Source: DRYS01 sp964491605 (GTDB lineage: Archaea; Thermoproteota; CALKCG01; B24; DRYS01). From it: DNA of 51,002 nucleotides. The notes below the pieces were generated by a model. That model worked only from the letters and a program-made list of their open reading frames with translations. It was not told the DNA's origin and did not search any database. How positions within the stretch are numbered: position 1 is the first letter of the stretch; each line of letters starts with the position of its first letter. This document shows positions 26,068-34,634 of the stretch, piece after piece. The stretch spans positions 1 through 51,002 of the forward strand of contig CAZBGY010000011.1 in NCBI GenBank assembly GCA_964491605.1. The letters run 5' to 3'. A program made the translations under genes and the position numbers.

Positions 26068-26134
26068 GCCTCACAGTACTCCAGGCTATAACAGTTTTAG
26101 TTTCATATAAACCTTATCTTAGATAGACTATGCC

Positions 26135-27034
26135 TTAAGGTATAAGATGTAGATACCTCATAGCCGAATCTGGTGCTAATGTTACTACTGTTCCTTCTCC
26201 AAGCTCCTCTGCTATCCTTAAAGCTGTATATAAGTTTGCACCAGTAGATAAGCCACCCATTATCCCTTCAAACCTTATAGCATCTTTCATACACTTCAAC
26301 GCATCTTCGAATCCAACATCTTCTATCCTATCGATCAATCTACGATATCTTATGTATATATTCGGTATACCATCATGTGAAAGCCCCTCTATCCGCTCAC
26401 CTATCATGCCTAAACCCTTAGAGATAGCTGACCCCTTAGGCACCACACCTATGATTCTAACGTTCTTAATCTTCTCCTTAAGATACATAGCTACGCCAGC
26501 TATCGTTCCACAAGTACCTATACCCATGACGAACGCATCGATAATACCCCCTACTTGCATGTATATCTCTCTCGCGGTTGTTTCATAATGAGCTTTTACG
26601 TTAGCTTCGTTATCATATTGATTAAGGAATATCCCGCCCTCCTTGCGTGCAATCTCCTCTGCGATCTTTAAAGCTTCGTCGTATCCTCCGGATACTTCGA
26701 TCACGGTCGCACCTAAAGCTTTGATTAACCCTATCTTTATAGGTGAAGCTCCCTTTTCGACGACGAGTATTGCTTTGTATCCTAGCTGAGCTGCAATCCA
26801 TGCTATAGATAGAGCAGTATTTCCGCTCGACGCTTCGACAACTACTCCACCAGGCTTAAGTAAACCCTGTTTCTCCGCCTCTCTAATCATATACACAGCG
26901 ATTCGGTCTTTATGACTGCCTGTAGGATTCATATACTCTAATTTAACGAGTATCCTAGCCATACCCGGCCTCCTAAGCTTCTTAAGCTCTACGATCGGCG
27001 TTCCCCCTACCAAGGATACTATATCCCTATACAT
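26135..27034 (-). CDS. PLP-dependent cysteine synthase-like enzyme
   Basis: A 299-residue fold-type II PLP enzyme from the ATG at 27034. The family start (DIVSLVGGTPIVELKKL), Schiff-base Lys42 in NPTGSHKDR, phosphate-side loop EASSGNTALS (68-77) and C-terminal GGLSTGANLYTA are all visible. It likely makes cysteine from O-acetylserine or O-phosphoserine, or acts as a cystathionine-synthase relative; these cannot be separated by eye. A TTG or ATG further upstream (up to 27148) would overlap the start of the divergent radical SAM gene and adds no family-like sequence, so I rejected it. Confidence 0.88.
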   Translation of the reverse strand: MYRDIVSLVGGTPIVELKKLRRPGMARILVKLEYMNPTGSHKDRIAVYMIREAEKQGLLKPGGVVVEASSGNTALSIAWIAAQLGYKAILVVEKGASPIKIGLIKALGATVIEVSGGYDEALKIAEEIARKEGGIFLNQYDNEANVKAHYETTAREIYMQVGGIIDAFVMGIGTCGTIAGVAMYLKEKIKNVRIIGVVPKGSAISKGLGMIGERIEGLSHDGIPNIYIRYRRLIDRIEDVGFEDALKCMKDAIRFEGIMGGLSTGANLYTALRIAEELGEGTVVTLAPDSAMRYLHLIP

Positions 27035-27070
27035 CGCCTGACAGCCTCTAATCCCTTTGTTAACCAGGGA

Positions 27071-27085
27071 AATAAACTTATATCG
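27071..27085. promoter_or_regulatory. shared TATA region between cysteine synthase-like and radical SAM genes
   Basis: AATAAACTTATATCG reads as TTATAT for the plus-strand gene starting at 27114 and as GATATAAGTTTATT for the minus-strand gene starting at 27034. Both spacings allow short leaders. Dual use is an inference. Confidence 0.45.
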
Positions 27086-27113
27086 ATGATCATCCACCTT
27101 TACGGATTCAGTT

Positions 27114-28184
27114 ATGCTCTTCTTCATATTCACTACAGGTTTATGCAATCTTAGATGCGACTATTGCGGTGGAAGCTTTCCAGAGAAGCTTGTCCCCCCT
27201 AAACCTTCCTACGATATCGATTCACTCATCAGATTTTTAGAAGATTGCAAAACCGTATCCATCGTATTCTATGGGGGCGAACCTTTACTAAACGCGAAGT
27301 TCATCTCTAAATTCATGGATAGCTTCGATGCTGAAAGATACATTATTCAAACTAACGGCTTACTTCTAGAAAAGCTAGACCCAATATACTGGCGTAGAAT
27401 GGATACAGTTTTGATGTCTATAGACGGTGTAGAATACGTAACGGATAAGCATAGAGGAACTGGCGTATATAGCGCTGTAGTCGATTCAGCGTATAAACTT
27501 AGATCTCTAGGATTTGATGGAGATCTAGTAGCACGTATGACCGTTACAGAAGATACAGATATATACAGAGATGTGCTCCATCTCATAGAGCTGGGTTTAT
27601 TCGATCATATCCACTGGCAACTTAATGTCGTCTGGTCCCCTCCATGGATGGATTTTGATGGATGGTGTAGGAGGTATATGAACGGTTTAAGCAGACTGCT
27701 AGATCTATGGATTTACAAGCTGGAATTCGATGGAGCAGTCCTCGGCATATCCCCCTTCCAGGGATGTTTGAAACGTATCATAGAGGGTGGTTTATATCCT
27801 CCATGCGGAGCCGGCGTGGATGCTTACGCGATATCTACAGATGGATCGATACTAGTCTGCCCTATATCGGTAGATGTGGATTGGGGTAGGTTAGGTAACA
27901 TATACTCAAATACGCTTGATACGTTAAAAACAGCACCGAAGATCGGTGAACCATGCATCTCATGCATAGAATTCAAGGTGTGTGGAGGTAGATGTCTCTA
28001 TGCTTATATGGAGAAGCTATGGGGTATAGATGGCTTCCGTAGGATATGCAATGTAACGATGTCTATGATATCGCTTCTGAGAAGCCGTCTAAATTTGATA
28101 GAGGATGCCCTAAAGATCCACGGTATAAGGATGGATAGCATACTTTATCCACGGTTCAATAATAGTATCGAGATAATACCGTGA
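27114..28184 (+). CDS. AF1577-like putative peptide-modifying radical SAM/SPASM enzyme
   Basis: A 356-residue radical SAM protein. The SAM cluster ligands are C11, C15 and C18 in TTGLCNLRCDYCGGSF, and the GGEP motif is at 54-57. The C-terminal SPASM-type region has C231, C249, C281, C284, C290 and C294 (CISCIEFKVCGGRC), enough for auxiliary Fe-S clusters. It matches the archaeal group I know as AF1577-like, predicted to modify a peptide or protein; the substrate is unknown. I see no obvious short precursor gene on either side. It is divergent from the cysteine synthase-like gene, and a polyol dehydrogenase follows after 53 nt. Confidence 0.85.
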   Translation: MLFFIFTTGLCNLRCDYCGGSFPEKLVPPKPSYDIDSLIRFLEDCKTVSIVFYGGEPLLNAKFISKFMDSFDAERYIIQTNGLLLEKLDPIYWRRMDTVLMSIDGVEYVTDKHRGTGVYSAVVDSAYKLRSLGFDGDLVARMTVTEDTDIYRDVLHLIELGLFDHIHWQLNVVWSPPWMDFDGWCRRYMNGLSRLLDLWIYKLEFDGAVLGISPFQGCLKRIIEGGLYPPCGAGVDAYAISTDGSILVCPISVDVDWGRLGNIYSNTLDTLKTAPKIGEPCISCIEFKVCGGRCLYAYMEKLWGIDGFRRICNVTMSMISLLRSRLNLIEDALKIHGIRMDSILYPRFNNSIEIIP

Positions 28185-28237
28185 AAGATTAAAGTTAATA
28201 GCTTCTAGTTCATCCGGGAATTTATCGGTGTATATAG

Positions 28238-29266
28238 TTGAAAGCCGCAGTCCTCTACGCTCCTTACGATCTAAGGATCGAGGAAATGCCTATACCTGAA
28301 ATAGGTTATGGAGAAGTTTTGGTTAGAATAAGAGCTGTCGGTATATGCGGATCAGATGTACACTTTTATACGACCGGTAAGTGTAGCGGCTTCATAGTTA
28401 AGGAGCCGTTAGTGCTAGGACATGAATGTTCAGGTGAAGTGGTAGAGGTTGGCGATGGGGTTGATAACGTTAAAGTTGGAGATAGAGTTGCAGTAGAACC
28501 AGGCTTTCCGTGCGGTAAATGTCGCTATTGCAGGATAGGTCGATATAATTTATGCCCTGATGTAGTATTCTACGGTGCACCCCCCACGCATGGCGCGTTC
28601 AGAGAATACTCTCCGGCTAGAGCTTCTTTCGTATACAAGATAGGTGACCATATGAGTTTCGAGGAAGCTGCTTTGATAGAACCTCTAGCCGTAGGTATGC
28701 AAGCTGTTAAGCGTAGCGGTATGGAAAGCGGATCTACCGTAGCCGTATTTGGATGCGGACCCGTAGGACTCTTAACTCTTCAAGCAGCTTTAGCTTCAGG
28801 TGCATCGTCAATTATAGCTATAGATCCTGTCGAATACAGGATAGAACTTGCCGAGAAGCTTGGAGCGATGTATACCGTGAATCCTGCTAAAACGGATGTA
28901 GTGGGATATATAGATAGGTTAACTAACGGTATGGGAGTTGATGTGGTATTCGAAGTATCAGGTAATCCTAAAGCTTTTAACGATGCTTTAAGAATCGTCA
29001 GACGTGGAGGAGTTCTAGTTCAAATAGGTATGTTTGAAGGGAGTATAACGTTCGATCCAACTTTAATGATCGATAAAGAGATAGATATACATGGAGTTTT
29101 CCGGTATGCTAATGTCTACGAGCAAGCGATTAAACTCGTATCATCTAACCGAGTTAAACTTAAGCCTCTTATAACGCATGTATTCCCGTTAGATCGGATA
29201 AAAGATGCGTTTAACGTTATCGTAGAGAAGAAGGATAACCCTGTAAAGGTTATAGTTAAGCCGTAG
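28238..29266 (+). CDS. zinc-dependent polyol/alcohol dehydrogenase, sorbitol dehydrogenase-like
   Basis: A 342-residue MDR enzyme from a TTG at 28238 (KAAVLYAPYDLRIEE). The catalytic zinc motif CGSDVHFYTTGKC and GHECSG, the structural zinc cysteines in CGKCRYCRIGRYNLC, and the NAD site FGCGPVGLL are all present. The HFYTTG and FVKEPLVLGHE-like layout is closest to sorbitol/xylitol dehydrogenases, so a polyol-to-ketose reaction with NAD+ is likely, but not certain. The NAD(P)HX repair gene follows after 22 nt on the same strand. Confidence 0.9.
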   Translation: MKAAVLYAPYDLRIEEMPIPEIGYGEVLVRIRAVGICGSDVHFYTTGKCSGFIVKEPLVLGHECSGEVVEVGDGVDNVKVGDRVAVEPGFPCGKCRYCRIGRYNLCPDVVFYGAPPTHGAFREYSPARASFVYKIGDHMSFEEAALIEPLAVGMQAVKRSGMESGSTVAVFGCGPVGLLTLQAALASGASSIIAIDPVEYRIELAEKLGAMYTVNPAKTDVVGYIDRLTNGMGVDVVFEVSGNPKAFNDALRIVRRGGVLVQIGMFEGSITFDPTLMIDKEIDIHGVFRYANVYEQAIKLVSSNRVKLKPLITHVFPLDRIKDAFNVIVEKKDNPVKVIVKP

Positions 29267-29288
29267 CGATTATCTAATTTACTTAGCT

Positions 29289-30851
29289 ATGCCTAGAAGA
29301 TTACGCTCCATAGATATACAGCGTATAGAGGTTAACGCTAGATTTCTAGGTTTATCTGAAATGCAGATGATGGAATCTGCAGGTAGAGCCGTAGCGGATT
29401 ATATATCAAGTAGATTCAAGCCTTGTAAGGTTGCGGTTTACTGCGGTTTAGGTGGAAACGGGGGTGATGGATTAGTAGCGGCGAGATACTTAGCTTCTCG
29501 TGGATTCGATGTTAAAGTAGTATTGGTAGGCCACCCGGATAGGATATCCCATAGGAGTACTCGAGAAAACTGGATTCTCATATCGCGTCTAACCACGTTA
29601 GATACCTATATAGCTTTGGATAGTTTATCCATACCTAGGATCGAAGCTGACATATATATCGATGCGTTGCTAGGAGTAGGCGTTAAGGGTGAAGTTAAGC
29701 CTCCAATATCTGAAGCTATAAAGATCCTTAACGCCATGAATAAGTTTAAGCTATCCGTAGATATGCCATCCGGGCTTGACTCTGATACAGGTGAAATACT
29801 GGGTTGCGCTGTTCGAGCTGACGCTACCATCACTTTTCATGGTATTAAACCTGGGCTGGAGGTTAGACCGGATTATGTAGGTGAAATAGTGGTTGCAGAT
29901 ATAGGTATACCACCTGAAGCCGAGCTATACGCTGGGCCGGGGGATCTTAAAGCCGTTATCAAACCCAGGAGGGTGAAATCTCATAAGGGTGATTATGGTA
30001 GAGTGCTTATCATAGGTGGAAGTGAAAGTTTTACAGGTGCACCTACCTTGACAGCTTTAGCTGCGTTCGCCGTAGGAGTAGACCTTGTCATCATAGCAGC
30101 TCCGGAGGTCACGGGTTGGGTAATATCTTCTTACAACCCAAACCTTATAGTGGCTAAACTTCCTGGAAGCCACCTAAAAGAAAGCCACCTCGAACTTCTC
30201 AAAGAGTGGATAAATAGATGCGACTCTGTAGCTATAGGTCCAGGATTAGGTCTTAACGAAGAAACCGTAGCGGCTATACCCATCATTATAAATCAAGTAG
30301 TAAAGACCGGGAAACCTATAGTGATAGATGCCGATGCTTTAAAAGCTTTACCTAGGGATATTCAACTTAAAGGATTAGCGGTCTTAACGCCTCATCAAGG
30401 TGAGTTTTATATTCTTACTGGAGTAATGCCTCCAGATAAGTTGAAAGATAGAAGCAGAATAGTGGCTGAATGGGCTAAAAGATTCGAAGCAGTGATATTG
30501 CTTAAAGGGCCTATCGATATAATATCTGATGGAAGATATGTAAAATACAACTTTACAGGCAATCCGGCTATGACCGTAGGAGGGACAGGGGATATTCTCA
30601 CAGGGTTGGTGGCAGGTTTCCTAGCTCAAGGTTCCTCTCCATTCGATGCAGGGATAGCGGCAGCCTTCCTCAACGGAGCTGCCGGAGATCTCGCTGTGGA
30701 ATCTAAACCCTATATAGTAGCTACGGATCTACTCTATAATATACAAACAGTAATGAACTATATTCTAAACGATGAAATAGAAACTCTCTCTTCTAGAATA
30801 TTCTTTAGAGGGAAAGATTTGAAAAACATCATTAAGGAGGTTGAAAGCTAG
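29289..30851 (+). CDS. nnr: bifunctional NAD(P)H-hydrate epimerase / ADP-dependent dehydratase
   Basis: A 520-residue two-domain protein. The N-terminal epimerase (YjeF_N) domain, about 1-215, has GLGGNGGDGLVAARYLASRG (53-72). The C-terminal ribokinase-like dehydratase (CARKD), about 225-510, has GDYGRVLIIGG, AIGPGLGLNEE, IDADALKAL and NPAMTVGGTGDILTGL. The enzyme repairs NADHX and NADPHX, damaged hydrated cofactors that form faster in heat. The fusion is the usual archaeal/bacterial form and full length. Its TAG shares CTAG with the stop of the opposite moaE gene. Confidence 0.95.
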   Translation: MPRRLRSIDIQRIEVNARFLGLSEMQMMESAGRAVADYISSRFKPCKVAVYCGLGGNGGDGLVAARYLASRGFDVKVVLVGHPDRISHRSTRENWILISRLTTLDTYIALDSLSIPRIEADIYIDALLGVGVKGEVKPPISEAIKILNAMNKFKLSVDMPSGLDSDTGEILGCAVRADATITFHGIKPGLEVRPDYVGEIVVADIGIPPEAELYAGPGDLKAVIKPRRVKSHKGDYGRVLIIGGSESFTGAPTLTALAAFAVGVDLVIIAAPEVTGWVISSYNPNLIVAKLPGSHLKESHLELLKEWINRCDSVAIGPGLGLNEETVAAIPIIINQVVKTGKPIVIDADALKALPRDIQLKGLAVLTPHQGEFYILTGVMPPDKLKDRSRIVAEWAKRFEAVILLKGPIDIISDGRYVKYNFTGNPAMTVGGTGDILTGLVAGFLAQGSSPFDAGIAAAFLNGAAGDLAVESKPYIVATDLLYNIQTVMNYILNDEIETLSSRIFFRGKDLKNIIKEVES

Positions 30852-31282
30852 ATAGTATACTCTTCGACCCAATACGATTCTCCATTTTTAAGAATCTCCT
30901 TTTTGAATATCGGTACCTCTCTCTTATAACGTTCTACAGCCTCTCTTAATACCTCAAATACTTCTTTACGATGACTCCCAGCTACGACTACATATACCAA
31001 CGTCTCACCCACCTTAAACTCTCCTGTGAAATGATGAATTTCGACAGCTACTATACCATTCTTATTCTCCAGTTCCTTGCATATCTTCTCAAGTCTACCC
31101 TCAGCCATCTCTTCGTAAGCTTCTATCTCAAGCTTTTCCACATCTCCCTTCGAGCTTAACCCACGTACAACTCCTATGAATACGGCTATAGCCCCTATCC
31201 TATGCGCATTTTCTCTGAGATATAACCTGGATAGGATGTCGTCTAAAGTTATCTCGCCCTTCCTATGTAAATGCTTCACCAT
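30848..31282 (-). CDS. moaE: molybdopterin synthase catalytic subunit MoaE
   Basis: A 144-residue protein with the MoaE fold segments GAIAVFIGVVRG (30-41), LEIEAYEEMAE, AVEIHHFTGEFKVGE and SHRKEVFEVL. The catalytic-type basic residues are H104-R105, K120 and K127 (VPIFKKEI). It transfers sulfur from MoaD to precursor Z, making molybdopterin for Mo/W enzymes in the cytoplasm. No moaD, moaA or moaC gene lies in the window. It is divergent from a VTT-like membrane gene and convergent with nnr. A TATA-like GTATAAAGTTTATG lies about 45 nt upstream. Confidence 0.94.
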   Translation of the reverse strand: MVKHLHRKGEITLDDILSRLYLRENAHRIGAIAVFIGVVRGLSSKGDVEKLEIEAYEEMAEGRLEKICKELENKNGIVAVEIHHFTGEFKVGETLVYVVVAGSHRKEVFEVLREAVERYKREVPIFKKEILKNGESYWVEEYTI

Positions 31283-31334
31283 ATCAGAGATATTAGATAT
31301 GTTTGTAGTTAGGTTAACATAAACTTTATACGCT

Positions 31335-31949
31335 GTGAACGATATCCCTATTCACTCTGTATTGATAAGCGTAGAAGACTTCATAGAATTAGGCTACATA
31401 GGTGTTTTTGCCACAGCATTCCTCTTAAATCTAGTGCCGTTTACCAATCCGACGAACCCACTCATGGTTTTACTCATAATACAGATAGCACCTACATTAA
31501 ATCCTGCGATCGTAGGAGTACTCGTTGCTCTAGGTGCCACAGCCTCTAAAATCGTACATTACGTTATAGCATATTATACTGCTAGAAAAGTTAAAGTAAA
31601 GATGTTTAAAGATAGTATGCTTTTAAATAGATTCGGATTCTTAGCAGCTTTCATAGCGGCGGTAACACCGCTTCCAGATGATTGGGCTGCCATACCGTTA
31701 GCTATTGTAGGCTTCAACATAGTGAAATTCACACTAGGCTTCCTAGTAGGGAAACTTACAACCTGTATAGTTGCTGGGATTGTAGGTGAAAGGATTATAT
31801 GGCTACTAGAAGAATCTATGGGTGTATGGGGGTTTGTAATATCCTTCACAGGGACGATCGCATTAATAGTAATTGCTATAGTATGGAGTGAAAAGATCGA
31901 AAAGATGGTTTTAATCATATTTAAAAAGTTTAAAATTATAAAAAATTAA
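31335..31949 (+). CDS. VTT/DedA-like small integral membrane protein
   Basis: A 204-residue membrane protein from a GTG. Several hydrophobic helices are visible; the central AFIAAVTPLPDDWAAIPLAIVGF is the Pro-containing re-entrant segment typical of VTT/DedA/YqaA proteins, and VGKLTTCIVAGIVGERI is the conserved following helix. Such proteins are linked to lipid scrambling or membrane homeostasis; the precise job here is unknown. The basic C-terminal tail ends FKKFKIIKN. It is followed by 180 bp of AT-rich DNA. Confidence 0.75.
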   Translation: MNDIPIHSVLISVEDFIELGYIGVFATAFLLNLVPFTNPTNPLMVLLIIQIAPTLNPAIVGVLVALGATASKIVHYVIAYYTARKVKVKMFKDSMLLNRFGFLAAFIAAVTPLPDDWAAIPLAIVGFNIVKFTLGFLVGKLTTCIVAGIVGERIIWLLEESMGVWGFVISFTGTIALIVIAIVWSEKIEKMVLIIFKKFKIIKN

Positions 31950-32096
31950 TTTAACAATCTCTTTAGCATATTAGATTATAGTTATCTATAACGCATCTCT
32001 TTAACGATTATAGATAATATCTGTAACACTATTCTTTAAATATTTTGTAATAAATTTGTATAATCTGCATTTTATATATTTATCAGAACTAAAGAT

Positions 32097-32104
32097 TTAA
32101 ATAC
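32097..32104 (+). promoter_or_regulatory. TATA box that decides the ferritin-like gene start
   Basis: TTTAAATA is centred about 29 nt before the ATG at 32129, so the message is probably leaderless. The upstream in-frame TTG at 32108 would lie outside the transcript. Confidence 0.6.
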
Positions 32105-32128
32105 TCGTTGAGCTATCTACAATTTGGG

Positions 32129-32548
32129 ATGTCTTCGAAGGAACTGTTAGATCTACTTAACGAGGCTATAGCTGGAGAATTGCAAGCTTCCATACAGTAT
32201 ATGTGGCAGCATATATTATGGAGGGGTGTAAAAGCCTTTGCTGTACAAAGCGAACTTGAAAAAATAGCTATCGAAGAGATGAAGCATGCCGAAGCTATCG
32301 CTGAAAGGCTAGTATATCTCGGTGGTATACCTACAACTACCCCTGCTCCTATATCGATCGGTGCTAACCTTAGGGAAATGATAAACTTCGATAGGGAAGC
32401 TGAGGAAAACACGATAAACTTATACAAGAAGATAGTAAGGAAAGCTGAAGAGGAAGGCGATATAACGACTAGCGAATTATTCAGGGAAATCCTGAAAGAT
32501 GAAGAAAGTCATCATGACTTCTTTACAAGCATACTCGAAGAGGTGTAA
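32129..32548 (+). CDS. ferritin-like di-iron protein (bacterioferritin/rubrerythrin type)
   Basis: A 139-residue four-helix protein from the ATG at 32129. The di-iron ligand pattern is visible: a Glu in LLNEAIAGELQAS, the E-x2-H pair in IAIEEMKHAEAIAE, and a second pair in LKDEESHHDF. It may store iron or act as a peroxidase. The flavodiiron protein gene next on the same strand supports an oxygen-stress role. No heme-binding Met typical of true bacterioferritin could be confirmed by eye. Confidence 0.88.
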   Translation: MSSKELLDLLNEAIAGELQASIQYMWQHILWRGVKAFAVQSELEKIAIEEMKHAEAIAERLVYLGGIPTTTPAPISIGANLREMINFDREAEENTINLYKKIVRKAEEEGDITTSELFREILKDEESHHDFFTSILEEV

Positions 32549-32647
32549 TCTTATCATATCCTTCCTCAATTCCTATTTTTGCATCGTAGAGATATCTTGT
32601 ATGGATATCACCTACTAACGTAATATTATAGAGGAGTATAGATTGCT

Positions 32648-33856
32648 ATGTCTCGATATACTGTCGAAAAAATCGTAGAAGACCTATATATTCTAAGACT
32701 CGATGACAACGATGTACGATACTTTGAAGCGTTATGGGATATACCTGAAGGTATAACTTATAACGCATACTTGCTGCTATCTCGGAATGAAGCCTTACTT
32801 TTCGATGGGTGGAAGTATCGATACGCAGATATGCTTATAGAAGCTATCGCAAGCATCATCGATCCGAGAGATATAACACGTATAGTAGTGCATCACGTTG
32901 AACCAGATCATAGCGGATCTATACAAAGGATTCTTGAAGTATGTAACGGTTCAGTAGAGGTTTTATGTCATCCATTCGCTGTTAAGCTACTTCAATCCCT
33001 ATACACGGTATCATTTAAATTCAGGGTGGTGAAAGACGGCGAGGAATTTTCCATAGGAGATAAAACTTTGAAATTCTTATATGCTCCATGGCTGCACTGG
33101 CCTGAAACGTTCATCACATACATATTAGAGGATGGCGTATTGATATCATGCGATGCGTTTGGAGGTTTCTCCATTCCTAAAGGAATATTTGATGATGAGG
33201 TAGATATAACGGGATATCTACCGTATGTTCGTAAGTATATTATCGATATTATAGGTCAAAATAGCGATTATATCATTAAAGCTCTAGATAAACTTAGAAA
33301 TATGAATATTCATCCTAAGGTAATTGCTCCCGCTCACGGACTGGTTTTCCGTAAAAACCCTGGAATTATAGTGAATTATTACGAAATAATTGCAAAATGT
33401 TTACCAGAAGGAGATAAGATAACTATCGTATATGATTCTATGTATGGATCAGTAGAAAAAGCTATAGTTCATACAATCAAAAGGTTGGAAGAGCTAGGTA
33501 TGAAATATATTGCATTTAAATTCACTGATTTACAACATTCAAGTATTAGTGAGATATTATCGGAAATAGCAGATTGTAAAGCTTTAATTATAGGAGTTTC
33601 AACTTATGAGAACGATCTATTTCCATATATAGATTATCTATTAGATCTTATGGTTAAAAAGATTCGTATAGGTAAACCTATACTCCTAATATCTTCGTAC
33701 GGCTGGAGTAGAATAGCTTCTGTTAAACTTCGTGAAAAGCTATCTGAAACAAACTTTAAAATATTTGAATCTATAGAATTTCAAGGTCAACCTAGTTCTA
33801 CAGATCTTCAAAAAATTGATGAAAGTATTACTCGATTAATAAATTCAATTAAATAA
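32648..33856 (+). CDS. flavodiiron protein (FprA/A-type flavoprotein)
   Basis: A 402-residue two-domain protein. Residues 1-250 form a metallo-beta-lactamase-like di-iron domain with the H-x-E-x-D-H ligand run H83, E85, D87, H88 (HHVEPDHSG), then SCDAFGGF and PAHGLVF. Residues about 255-402 form a flavodoxin domain with FMN loop VYDSMYGSVEKA. Flavodiiron proteins reduce O2 to water or NO to N2O; here O2 removal fits the ferritin-like neighbour. It lacks a C-terminal rubredoxin or flavin reductase domain, so it needs an external electron donor. The 3' half is noticeably more AT-rich than surrounding genes. Confidence 0.94.
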   Translation: MSRYTVEKIVEDLYILRLDDNDVRYFEALWDIPEGITYNAYLLLSRNEALLFDGWKYRYADMLIEAIASIIDPRDITRIVVHHVEPDHSGSIQRILEVCNGSVEVLCHPFAVKLLQSLYTVSFKFRVVKDGEEFSIGDKTLKFLYAPWLHWPETFITYILEDGVLISCDAFGGFSIPKGIFDDEVDITGYLPYVRKYIIDIIGQNSDYIIKALDKLRNMNIHPKVIAPAHGLVFRKNPGIIVNYYEIIAKCLPEGDKITIVYDSMYGSVEKAIVHTIKRLEELGMKYIAFKFTDLQHSSISEILSEIADCKALIIGVSTYENDLFPYIDYLLDLMVKKIRIGKPILLISSYGWSRIASVKLREKLSETNFKIFESIEFQGQPSSTDLQKIDESITRLINSIK

Positions 33857-33895
33857 AATAGCTTCATATAATTTTTATATTACTTTAAGTGATGC

Positions 33896-34609
33896 TTGTT
33901 GACATATCTTTTAACAGAAATACCCTCACCGATCAACTGTCGTATAATACGTAGAGTTAATAGATTTACCGTTCTAGTCTCTCTAAATGGAAACCTATCA
34001 TATGCCTACCTAAACAATACTGGTAGATTAGAAGCTTATATAGTTGAAGGTAGATTAGCTTACCTACTTAAAAATCCTATTAAACGAAGCACTAATTATA
34101 GGCTTTTCGCAGTGGAAGATGGTAACCTAGCAGCTTTAATCGATACATATCTTCAGATGAAACTTTTCGAGAAAGCGTTAACTATGGGGTTGATAAAGCA
34201 GTTCAAAGATTTCAAGATAGTAGGAAGGAATGTACCTCTTCGATCTTCGCTTATAGATTATCTGCTTGAACACGACGGTAAGATGACCTATCTGGAAGTT
34301 AAGAGTGCGATTATGAGGATTGATAGATCCATCGCCTCCTACCCGGATTGTCCATCGGTTAGGGGTAGAAGGCATATAGAGGATCTAATATCCGCTTCAT
34401 CTAAAGGTTTAGATTGCGTCATACTTTTCATAGCAGCTTTACCCTATGTAGATACGTTTAAACCTAATGGCATTGCGGATCCAAAGTTGGTAGATCTATT
34501 AAAGTTAGCTATCAAATCAGGTGTACGTATTAAAGCCATATCTATGCATTACGATCCTTCAAATTCATCCGTATACCTCGATAGTCCTGAACTTAATATA
34601 GAAATATGA
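33896..34609 (+). CDS. sfsA: SfsA-family protein (predicted nucleic-acid-acting nuclease)
   Basis: A 237-residue protein. The order NGNLSYAYLNNTGRLEAY (OB-like N-terminal part), then a PD-(D/E)xK-type core with MTYLEVKSA, and YPDCPSVRGRRHIEDL with FIAALP matches SfsA. E. coli SfsA was first tied to maltose metabolism but has DNA-binding and a nuclease-like fold; the role in archaea is unproven. The start is TTG 33896 or the adjacent TTG 33899. It lies between the flavodiiron gene and the ogg2-like gene on the same strand, about 40 and 25 nt away. Confidence 0.9.
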   Translation: MLTYLLTEIPSPINCRIIRRVNRFTVLVSLNGNLSYAYLNNTGRLEAYIVEGRLAYLLKNPIKRSTNYRLFAVEDGNLAALIDTYLQMKLFEKALTMGLIKQFKDFKIVGRNVPLRSSLIDYLLEHDGKMTYLEVKSAIMRIDRSIASYPDCPSVRGRRHIEDLISASSKGLDCVILFIAALPYVDTFKPNGIADPKLVDLLKLAIKSGVRIKAISMHYDPSNSSVYLDSPELNIEI

Positions 34610-34634
34610 TAAGAATTATTAGCAGGTGTTGTAT

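Noticed and set aside
27035..27148. 38-residue N-terminal extension of the cysteine synthase-like protein
   Set aside because: It overlaps the start of the divergent radical SAM gene and the shared promoter, and lacks family similarity.
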